A stretch of 64,000 nucleotides of DNA, taken from NCBI RefSeq assembly GCF_007004655.1, contig NZ_ML660109.1, positions 48,569-112,568 of the forward strand. Direction: 5' to 3'. Positions within the stretch are counted from its first letter, which is position 1. Each line of letters starts with the position of its first letter. The position numbers were made by a program, and so were the translations under genes. The stretch comes from Exilibacterium tricleocarpae (lineage in GTDB: Bacteria; Pseudomonadota; Gammaproteobacteria; Pseudomonadales; Cellvibrionaceae). The notes under the pieces are model-generated. The model saw nothing but the letters and a program-made list of their open reading frames with translations. It was not told where the DNA came from and did no database searches. Shown here piece by piece: positions 25,162 to 31,541 of the stretch.

Positions 25162-25872
25162 ATGAGTGATGGGATACAACCGCAAGCTCAACACCGTGAC
25201 TGCGACGGCGGCGATTTTTTGCTGACCGCCGCGGCGGCGCCGGTGCTGGATGCCCGCCTGGTGCTGGCCCACGGCGCCGGCGCCGGCATGGAAAGCGACT
25301 TTATGAACGCCATTGCCGAGGCTGTGACGCGGCGGGGTGTGGCGGTTATCCGCTTTGAATTCCCGTACATGGCACAACGGCGCCGCGGCGGTAAACGGCG
25401 GCCGCCGGACCGCGCCGACACCTTGCTGAGGGATTGGCGCCGGGTCGTGCAGGCGCTGCGCCCGGGGCCACCGCTGTTTGTCGGCGGCAAGTCGCTGGGC
25501 GGGCGCATGGCCAGTATGGTTGCCGACGAACTGGCGGTGGCCGGGCTGGTCTGTCTCGGTTATCCGTTTCACCCGCCGCGCCAACCGCAACGGTTGCGCA
25601 CCGAACACCTGGCCGGGTTGCACACACCGGCGTTGATCGTGCAGGGCAGCCGCGATCCGTTCGGCAACTGTGACGAGGTGCGCGACTACAGCGACCGCGG
25701 TCTGCTGGCCGATCACATCCGCCTGCAGTGGCTGGAGGATGGCGATCACGACTTCAGGCCGCGGGTCAGGTCCGGGTTGTCGCAGGCGGACCATATAGAA
25801 ACGGCGGCGCAGGCGATAGCAGCCTTCGTGGCTGCTACTCTGGCGACGGCTGCCCCGGGGGGCATGTCCTGA
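25162..25872 (+). CDS. KANL3/Tex30-type alpha/beta hydrolase
   Basis: A 236-residue alpha/beta hydrolase-like protein. 'LVLAHGAGAGMESDFM' gives the oxyanion region, 'FVGGKSLGGRMASMVAD' the nucleophile elbow with Ser, 'IVQGSRDPFG' the acid and 'WLEDGDHDF' the His. The set is complete, so activity as an esterase or peptidase-like hydrolase is likely. The substrate is unknown. It is convergent with the ABM gene. Confidence 0.88.
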   Translation: MSDGIQPQAQHRDCDGGDFLLTAAAAPVLDARLVLAHGAGAGMESDFMNAIAEAVTRRGVAVIRFEFPYMAQRRRGGKRRPPDRADTLLRDWRRVVQALRPGPPLFVGGKSLGGRMASMVADELAVAGLVCLGYPFHPPRQPQRLRTEHLAGLHTPALIVQGSRDPFGNCDEVRDYSDRGLLADHIRLQWLEDGDHDFRPRVRSGLSQADHIETAAQAIAAFVAATLATAAPGGMS

Positions 25873-25895
25873 GCGCGGGCGGCGGTACGGTGGGA

Positions 25896-26177
25896 TCAGT
25901 TTTCCAACAGCGTGATTTTTTCCTGCTCCATTAACAGCGGATTCAGTTGATTCATCATCTCGCGCCGGGTGTCGCTGTGAAACCAGCGCTGCCAGTCCTG
26001 CACCGAACGCCATTTCGACAGGACAAAACGGCGGTTGGGGTGTTGCAGGTCGGCGAAGGTTTCACCGTTGACAAAGCCGGTGGCCTGGTAGGCGAGATGT
26101 AGTGTTTTGCGTGCGGTGTCTTCGTAAGTGGACAACATATCGTCGGCGATCTGGCGTTCAATCAGCACGTGGATCAT
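25896..26177 (-). CDS. Antibiotic biosynthesis monooxygenase (ABM) domain protein
   Basis: A 93-residue ferredoxin-like dimer-forming protein. 'MIHVLIERQIADDML', 'TGFVNGETFADLQHPNRRFV' and 'LSKWRSVQDWQRWFHSD' match ABM-domain proteins, which range from cofactor-free monooxygenases to haem-degrading enzymes. No haem-ligand pattern can be asserted. It stands alone. Confidence 0.85.
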   Translation of the reverse strand: MIHVLIERQIADDMLSTYEDTARKTLHLAYQATGFVNGETFADLQHPNRRFVLSKWRSVQDWQRWFHSDTRREMMNQLNPLLMEQEKITLLEN

Positions 26178-26194
26178 GGGCTAACTCTTAATTG

Positions 26195-26243
26195 GTGACT
26201 TTTAAGTAGTGACTTTTAAGTAGTGACTTTTAAGTAATGACTT
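26195..26243. repeat. Tandem 14-bp repeat, 3.5 copies
   Basis: GTGACTTTTAAGTA is repeated perfectly at 26195, 26209 and 26223, followed by a partial copy. It lies just upstream of the leftward ABM gene, within its likely leader or promoter. Confidence 0.95.
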
Positions 26244-26343
26244 CCAGCAGCGATAGCCAGGGTGGTTTGCCAGGTGGTTCGCAACGGCGGCGTTCAGCAC
26301 CCGCGTTCGAGACCGCCCCTGTCGGGCATGGGTTGCCGATGGT

Positions 26344-26745
26344 TCAGTTGCGGCTCGAACACTCCCTGCCGGCCTGTATGATAATCCACTCCGCCAGCGC
26401 TATCCATTCGTGGATCAGGGTTTTGATTACCACCCGGCGGCCCTGCGCCGAGCTGCCGTTGTGTTCAAGCGAATGCTGGCCCATTTCGGTGAGTGCCGCC
26501 ACGATCTTGCCGACGGTGCGCGCCTCCAGGCTGACGTGAAAGTGATCGGTGGCTGCGTCATTGCTACCGGGCAGTGGCTTGCCGGCCAGTACATTCTGTA
26601 CCGCCAGGGCCAGGCCCGGATGCCGCTTGCGCATTAAGCGAAAGGTCAGCTCCAGTGCCCCCCGGCTGAAGATTTCGGGTTTTTTGCGGTTTGTTTCTTT
26701 ATCGACTTGTGTCAATAGGGTCCCCCGATGCACTGGTGGGTGCAA
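26344..26745 (-). CDS. Hypothetical protein
   Basis: Up to 133 residues; the start is uncertain (TTG at 26745 or 26715, ATG at 26634). The conserved-looking core 'HFHVSLEARTVGKIVAALTE' followed by 'RRVVIKTLIHEWIALAEWII' suggests a helical soluble protein. No family is recognised. It is divergent from tusA. Confidence 0.5.
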   Translation of the reverse strand: MHPPVHRGTLLTQVDKETNRKKPEIFSRGALELTFRLMRKRHPGLALAVQNVLAGKPLPGSNDAATDHFHVSLEARTVGKIVAALTEMGQHSLEHNGSSAQGRRVVIKTLIHEWIALAEWIIIQAGRECSSRN

Positions 26746-26919
26746 GTCGGCTCACGCCGGCGGTAGCTGCTTTCCTCGCGTTGACCTTCTCTCCCGTAGA
26801 TGACAATAATATGCTGCTTATAAGTAGTGTAGCAATGCTTTTGAATTACCGGATTAATTCAGCCACAATGCGAAACTGGTTTGAATATCGAATATTGTTA
26901 CCCCTGCGATTGGTTATAT

Positions 26920-27153
26920 ATGAGCATGGAAGTAGACAAGTCCCTGGACGCTACCGGGCTGTTGTGTCCGGAACCGGTTATGATGCTGCACAATGTGGTC
27001 AGGGACGCCGTTTGTGGCGATGTTATCGAGGTGATCGCTACCGACCCCTCCACCACCCGCGATATTCCCAAGTTTTGTGATTTTCTGGGCCATGAGTTGC
27101 TGGCGCAAGAGGAGCGCGAGCGCAAGTATTTCTATTACATCCGCAAAGGTTGA
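26920..27153 (+). CDS. tusA: Sulfurtransferase TusA
   Basis: A 77-residue protein from ATG 26920. '[15 protein letters not shown]' holds the CPxP motif whose cysteine carries the persulfide. TusA passes sulfur from IscS to the TusBCD/TusE relay and then to MnmA for 2-thiolation of tRNA U34, and may also serve molybdenum cofactor supply. MnmC, encoded at 16.2 kb, works on the same modified base. It is monocistronic, with a hairpin terminator behind it. Confidence 0.93.
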   Translation: MSMEVDKSLDATGLLCPEPVMMLHNVVRDAVCGDVIEVIATDPSTTRDIPKFCDFLGHELLAQEERERKYFYYIRKG

Positions 27154-27171
27154 AAGTTACAACGGTTGCAG

Positions 27172-27225
27172 GGCGTAAAGGTTGGAAGGCGTAAAGGTTG
27201 GAAGGTGCCAAGGTTGGAAGGATAG
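27172..27225. repeat. Tandem 16-bp repeat, about 3 copies
   Basis: GGCGTAAAGGTTGGAA occurs at 27172 and 27188, and with three changes at 27204, followed by a fragment. It lies between tusA and its terminator-like hairpin. Confidence 0.85.
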
Positions 27226-27241
27226 GTGCACAGGTAAAGGG

Positions 27242-27276
27242 AAGCCGGCGGATGGGAACACCGGCCGGCTTTGTTT
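27242..27276 (+). terminator. Probable intrinsic terminator of tusA
   Basis: An eight-base-pair stem AAGCCGGC/GCCGGCTT (27242-27249 with 27264-27271) is followed by TTGTTT. Confidence 0.6.
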
Positions 27277-27287
27277 ATCGAGACTCT

Positions 27288-27371
27288 TTTTTAGTTTTTA
27301 GTTTTTAGTTCTTAGTTCTTAGTTCTTAGTTCGCCGCGTTTACTTCGCCGCATTTACGTCGCCGGGTTTTT
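27288..27371. repeat. Compound tandem repeat: 7-bp unit x6, then 14-bp unit x3
   Basis: TTTTTAG is repeated three times and TTCTTAG three times from 27288 to 27329. The next block, TTCGCCGCGTTTAC at 27330 with variants at 27344 and 27358, repeats every 14 bases. It lies just downstream of the leftward gene at 27416. Confidence 0.9.
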
Positions 27372-27415
27372 AGGTACATGTTGCTTTCGTTCTACCGCCG
27401 GCGCCTTGCCCCGAT

Positions 27416-28114
27416 TCAGGATTCTTCCACCAGTATCGAGATAGCCGCCAGAGCTTCGGGGTCCTCTGCTTTGATTTTATTGGCGATCTGGTGTTGAAAG
27501 AAATAGCGGAACGCCTCCCGGCTCTGGGCCGGATACAGGCAATCGTCACCCGGCAGCACCGGTGTGCTTTCGACTTTTTTCTCATCGGCGAGCATACCGC
27601 AAAGCATGCCGTCGAAGTGCAGGCGCCAGCTCACCACCTCGGTCAGGGTCAGGCTCTGGAAACCGTTGTCGGATAATACTGCGTGGGTGCCGATAGTATC
27701 GGGGATTTCCTGAATGACATCGCTCGGGCTTTCACATTGGTATTCATAGTATTCGGCGGCTGTTTCCAGCTCGACGATTTTGTGGATAGGCGCATCGTAG
27801 AAAACTTCATCAATGCCGGAGTCGTAGTAGCCCTCCCATTGGCCGTTTAACGGGTCCTTGATCTCGGGACAGGCAACGATATCGTCCAGCCAGGGCACCA
27901 GTCCCACCACCTCGCCATTGGCCCTCAGGCCCCAGCACAGGACGCGAAGACTGAATAACTTATCGGGGCTGGCCTCGTTGGAATACAGCATTTCCAGGCC
28001 GTCGAGTTCGGGAGCGAGTCGAATGAAACGAGTATCGCGGAGCGACGAGTAGGGCTTCCCAGTGAAGAGATCGACCACATTGTCCTTGTTGTGGGTTTGG
28101 GTTGAGGTCTTCAT
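27416..28114 (-). CDS. Hypothetical protein
   Basis: A 232-residue soluble, acidic protein: 'VVDLFTGKPYSSLRDTRFIR' near the N-terminus, 'VLCWGLRANGEVVGLVPWLD' in the middle and 'EAFRYFFQHQIANKIKAEDP' near the end. I recognise no domain. A strong AAGGAGGT site precedes ATG, so it is probably well translated. It is divergent from the gamma-glutamylcyclotransferase operon. Confidence 0.75.
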   Translation of the reverse strand: MKTSTQTHNKDNVVDLFTGKPYSSLRDTRFIRLAPELDGLEMLYSNEASPDKLFSLRVLCWGLRANGEVVGLVPWLDDIVACPEIKDPLNGQWEGYYDSGIDEVFYDAPIHKIVELETAAEYYEYQCESPSDVIQEIPDTIGTHAVLSDNGFQSLTLTEVVSWRLHFDGMLCGMLADEKKVESTPVLPGDDCLYPAQSREAFRYFFQHQIANKIKAEDPEALAAISILVEES

Positions 28115-28480
28115 AATACCACCTCCTTGCTGCGGCTAAGTACTCAGACATCGTCACTTTGTCTTTGGTTTCAACGGCCTTGGTTGCAATTTTTACCCGA
28201 CAGTTTTACGCGGCTGACTTTTGCGCAATTGTCTTAAGGAACTGTCTGTATGGAACTATCTGTATGGAACTGTCTTATGCAACTGTCTTGTACGACTTTA
28301 GGCTGTTCAAAAATAGCGATATCTGAGTACTCAACGAAGTCTTTTGATACCCAATTTTAAGGCAGTGTTTTAGGGCCGCCTCTATATAAGGTATATGCTC
28401 ACACCCAAAAGCACAACACTTTGTTTTAAAATTGTGAGCGTTTTTATAACTTGTCCCTATAAACGCGGCGAAAAATCCCT
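28115..28480. other. Divergent spacer with 13-14-bp tandem repeat (28238-28292)
   Basis: Four head-to-tail units of the type GGAACTGTCTGTAT lie at 28238, 28252, 28266 and 28279, with small changes, after a decayed unit near 28225. The rest is AT-rich (28300-28450) and probably holds the promoter of the rightward operon starting at 28481. No gene is seen. Confidence 0.75.
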
Positions 28481-28945
28481 ATGAGCACCTATTATTTTGC
28501 CTATGGTTCCAATATGAACCCGGCCCGTATGGCGACCAGAGGTATGGGCGTGGTGTCGATCCAGCCCGGCAGGCTGGCCAATCTGCGCCTCAGCTTCAAT
28601 ATGCGGGTGGCAAATGCACCGGGCAATTCCCACGCTAATGTGGTGTACGAGGCGGGTGCAGAGGTGGAAGGCGTGCTTTATCGCCTGACTGACCCGGCGG
28701 AAATGGTCAAGATGGACCCTTTTGAAAGCGCCCCCCGATCCTACAGCCGCGATATATTCCCGATCGAAACCCCCGCCGGCACCGTACCCGGTTGGGTGTA
28801 TATCGGCAACCAGGCGGTGCTGGAGGAGGGGTTGAGGCCTCCCCGTGACTACCTGGAGCACCTGCTGGCCGGGCGGGATTTTCTCAGTGAGCCCTATATT
28901 GCGCGACTGGCGCGCACCGCCTGCGCCGGCGAGGAACTGCCGTGA
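28481..28945 (+). CDS. Gamma-glutamylcyclotransferase family protein
   Basis: A 154-residue GGCT-fold protein. 'YYFAYGSNMNPARM' is the substrate-binding loop, and the acidic residue in 'DPFESAPRSYSR' is the likely catalytic Glu. Such enzymes release 5-oxoproline from gamma-glutamyl peptides or amines. It leads an overlapping operon: its stop overlaps the GTG start of epmC by four bases. Confidence 0.9.
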   Translation: MSTYYFAYGSNMNPARMATRGMGVVSIQPGRLANLRLSFNMRVANAPGNSHANVVYEAGAEVEGVLYRLTDPAEMVKMDPFESAPRSYSRDIFPIETPAGTVPGWVYIGNQAVLEEGLRPPRDYLEHLLAGRDFLSEPYIARLARTACAGEELP

Positions 28946-29529
28946 TGCCGGGCACGGCCCCGGCCGGGGAACCGACCCGGCGGCACTGGCATTGCGACCA
29001 CCTTATCGATGTCTTTGAACGGAATTTTCTCGCCAGCCACAATACCCGGCTGGTTAAAAACGGTGTGGAGCCCGTCTATCTGCCGGCCAGGCGGCCGGGA
29101 GAGCGTCACCGCATTGTCTTTACCCGCGACTATTTCGCCAGCGCCCTGCACGAGGTGGCGCACTGGTGTATCGCCGGACCGCAGCGCCGGCTGTTGCAGG
29201 ACTACGGTTACTGGTATCAGCCCGACGGGCGCTCAGCCGAGCAGCAGCGCCGCTTCGAGCAGGTAGAGGTCAAACCGCAGGCCCTGGAGTGGGTCTTCGC
29301 CACGGCCGCCGGCTATCGCTTCCGCGTCAGCGCTGACAACCTGAACGGGGGCGCGGCCCCCAGCGCGGACTTTCTGGGCGCCATTTACCGGCAGGTGTTG
29401 GCTTACTGCGAGGGCGGTTTACCCGCCCGGGCCGCGGCTTTCACGGGAGCCCTGGCGGCTTTCTATCAGCGCCACCAGCCTTTCGATCCGCTGCATGCGG
29501 GACACTATAAATGCGAGGGGCTGACCTGA
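28942..29529 (+). CDS. epmC: Elongation factor P hydroxylase EpmC
   Basis: A 195-residue protein of the YfcM/EpmC family. 'HCDHLIDVFERNFL' and 'ASALHEVAHWCIAGPQRR' (conserved His-Glu-x-x-His-type metal site) and 'YWYQPDGRSAEQQRRFEQVE' are its marks. EpmC hydroxylates the beta-lysylated lysine of EF-P after EpmA and EpmB act; those genes are not in the window. The start is GTG at 28942 overlapping the upstream stop; the next codon is ATG. Confidence 0.93.
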   Translation: MMPGTAPAGEPTRRHWHCDHLIDVFERNFLASHNTRLVKNGVEPVYLPARRPGERHRIVFTRDYFASALHEVAHWCIAGPQRRLLQDYGYWYQPDGRSAEQQRRFEQVEVKPQALEWVFATAAGYRFRVSADNLNGGAAPSADFLGAIYRQVLAYCEGGLPARAAAFTGALAAFYQRHQPFDPLHAGHYKCEGLT

Positions 29530-30449
29530 TGGCGGCCGCGTCACCGGTGGGGCGGCCCAGGCCGCCGGCCTGCCTGATCGATGCGTCCATTTATATCTTT
29601 CGCTACTATTTTTCTCTGCCCGACAACTGGTTCAGTGAGGCGGAGGGTTATCCCACTGCCGCTGTTTACGGTTACACCACCTTTCTGCTGCAACTGCTGC
29701 AACGGCACCGGCCCGAGATTATTGCCGCCTGTTTTGACGAGAGTCTGGGCAGTTGCTTTCGCAATGAAATATACCCCGACTACAAAGCCAGCCGCGCGTT
29801 GCCCGATGCGGCTTTGGCCTATCAGTTGGATGCCTGCCGCGAAGTGACGCAACTGCTGGGTATCGCGGCATTTGCCAGCGATACCTACGAGGCGGACGAC
29901 CTGATCGGCACCCTGGCGCGGCGTCTGCGCCGGCGCCGCGCGCCTGTCGCCATCCTCAGCCGTGACAAGGACCTGGGTCAGCTGCTGCGGCGGGAGGTGG
30001 ATTTTCTCTGGGACTACGCCAAAGACGAGCGCTGGTACCGCGCCGATATCACCGCCAAATTCGGCGTCGAGCCCGAGCAACTGGTGGATTATCTGGCGCT
30101 GGTGGGTGACAGTATCGACGATATTCCCGGCGTGCCCGGCATCGGCGCGAAAACTGCGCGGGCGCTGCTGCAGGCGTGCGGTAACATAGACGCCGTGTTC
30201 AAGCGTCACCTGGAATTGCGGGAATTACCGATTCGCGGTGCCGGCACGCTGGCCGCGAAGCTGGCGCAACACCGGGAGCAGATCGAGATGGCGCGCCAAC
30301 TGGCCACTATTGTCGACGCGGTACCGATGACCACCGACCCGGCCGCACTGGCGTGGCGGGAGCCGGACCTGGCGGCGCTGGAGGCGTTTTATCGGCGCAT
30401 GGGGTTCGGCGACAGATTGATGCGCAAGACCGCGGCCCTGATCGCCTGA
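29529..30449 (+). CDS. 5'-3' exonuclease of the Pol I N-terminal family
   Basis: A 306-residue stand-alone FEN-type nuclease. 'LIDASIYIFRYYF', 'FDESLGSCFRNEIYPDYKAS', 'TYEADDLIGTLA' and 'LSRDKDLGQLL' provide the acidic metal ligands, and 'GDSIDDIPGVPGIGAKTA' is the helix-three-turn-helix. It resembles ExoIX/Xni or the Pol I 5' nuclease domain. ATG at 29529 overlaps the epmC stop as TGATG, so it ends a tightly coupled three-gene operon. Confidence 0.9.
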   Translation: MAAASPVGRPRPPACLIDASIYIFRYYFSLPDNWFSEAEGYPTAAVYGYTTFLLQLLQRHRPEIIAACFDESLGSCFRNEIYPDYKASRALPDAALAYQLDACREVTQLLGIAAFASDTYEADDLIGTLARRLRRRRAPVAILSRDKDLGQLLRREVDFLWDYAKDERWYRADITAKFGVEPEQLVDYLALVGDSIDDIPGVPGIGAKTARALLQACGNIDAVFKRHLELRELPIRGAGTLAAKLAQHREQIEMARQLATIVDAVPMTTDPAALAWREPDLAALEAFYRRMGFGDRLMRKTAALIA

Positions 30450-30459
30450 CAGGCGCCGG

Positions 30460-30711
30460 CTAAGCCCTCCCGGGCGGCAGGTCATCGCCCTCGAGCAGGG
30501 CCACCGAGCGCAGCGCAATTGGCGACAACTGTGCTTTTTCCGCCGCTGAGCAGCCGATAATCTTCTCTTTCATCGAACGCGCCCAAAACTTCCCCACATG
30601 GTTGGCCACCGCCTGCGCTGCCGCTTCGTCGTCGTCGCGATGCTGGTGATTGGCCGAGATCTGGTTGAGCATGCGGATAAGGTGGTCCTGTCTGCTGTTG
30701 TCGCTGTTCAT
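30460..30711 (-). CDS. fdsD: Formate dehydrogenase subunit delta
   Basis: An 83-residue protein with 'HLIRMLNQISANHQHRDDDE' and 'AVANHVGKFWARSMKEKI', the FdsD signature. FdsD is needed for correct assembly or Mo-cofactor state of soluble FDH in Cupriavidus and Rhodobacter. It is last in the fds operon, 11 bp after fdhD. Confidence 0.9.
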   Translation of the reverse strand: MNSDNSRQDHLIRMLNQISANHQHRDDDEAAAQAVANHVGKFWARSMKEKIIGCSAAEKAQLSPIALRSVALLEGDDLPPGRA

Positions 30712-30722
30712 TATGGCTGGCT

Positions 30723-31541
30723 TCAGTTGGTGTAGATAGTGTGACGACCCTGTCTGGCAAACCCTATCAAATGGAGTCCGGATGCGCGGGCGAGTTCCAC
30801 CGCCAGCGCGGTGGCGGCCGATACCGCGACCAGGGCGGTAATACCGGCGCTAGTGGCCTTTTGTACCATTTCATAGCTGGCCCGGCTCGATACCAGGGCA
30901 AAGCCCTGGTGCCGGTCGATGACGGTATTGGCCAGGGCGCCGATCAACTTGTCGAGGGCATTGTGGCGGCCAATGTCCTCGCGAAGCAAGTGTATTTTGC
31001 CCTGCATGTCGCACCAGGCGGCACCGTGGCAGGCACCGGTCAGGGCCTGTAGAGGCTGGGCGCCCGCCAGTGTCGCCAGCGCCTGTTGCACGGCGGCAGC
31101 GCTGGGCTTGCAGGCAGGGCCGACCGGAATCGGCGCGCGCACCGCCTGTTCCAGCGATTCCGTGCCGCACAGGCCGCAACCGGTGCGGCCGGTGAGATTG
31201 CGACGCCGCTGTTTGAGCTGTGCCATACAGGCGGCGCTGATGCGGATATTCACCGCGTGGCCCGGGGGGTGGCGGTGGGCCTCCACAGCGTAGATATCGT
31301 CCGTGCTCCTCACTATGCCTTCGCTGAGACTGAACCCGAGCGCCAGGTCCTCCAGGGCATCGGGACTGGCCATCATCACCACATGGGAAATACCGTTGTA
31401 TACCAGTGCCACTGCTGCTTCCTGCGCCAGTGGCTCGCTCAGCGGCGCTGCGGCAGGCTGCTGTGGGTGCCAGCGCCGCACTGCCGTGCGCCGGTAGGCG
31501 GCTGTTGGCGCCGTCCCCTCGCCGGGCTGGCGGGCGGACAT
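30723..31541 (-). CDS. fdhD: Formate dehydrogenase accessory sulfurtransferase FdhD/FdsC
   Basis: A 272-residue FdhD-family protein. Cys122 and Cys125 in 'RTGCGLCGTES' are the persulfide-carrying pair. It moves sulfur from IscS to the bis-MGD cofactor and inserts it in the FDH alpha subunit. 'REDIGRHNALDKLIGA' is the nucleotide-binding block. GTG/ATG choice leaves a one-base overlap with the fdsA stop. Confidence 0.95.
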   Translation of the reverse strand: MSARQPGEGTAPTAAYRRTAVRRWHPQQPAAAPLSEPLAQEAAVALVYNGISHVVMMASPDALEDLALGFSLSEGIVRSTDDIYAVEAHRHPPGHAVNIRISAACMAQLKQRRRNLTGRTGCGLCGTESLEQAVRAPIPVGPACKPSAAAVQQALATLAGAQPLQALTGACHGAAWCDMQGKIHLLREDIGRHNALDKLIGALANTVIDRHQGFALVSSRASYEMVQKATSAGITALVAVSAATALAVELARASGLHLIGFARQGRHTIYTN

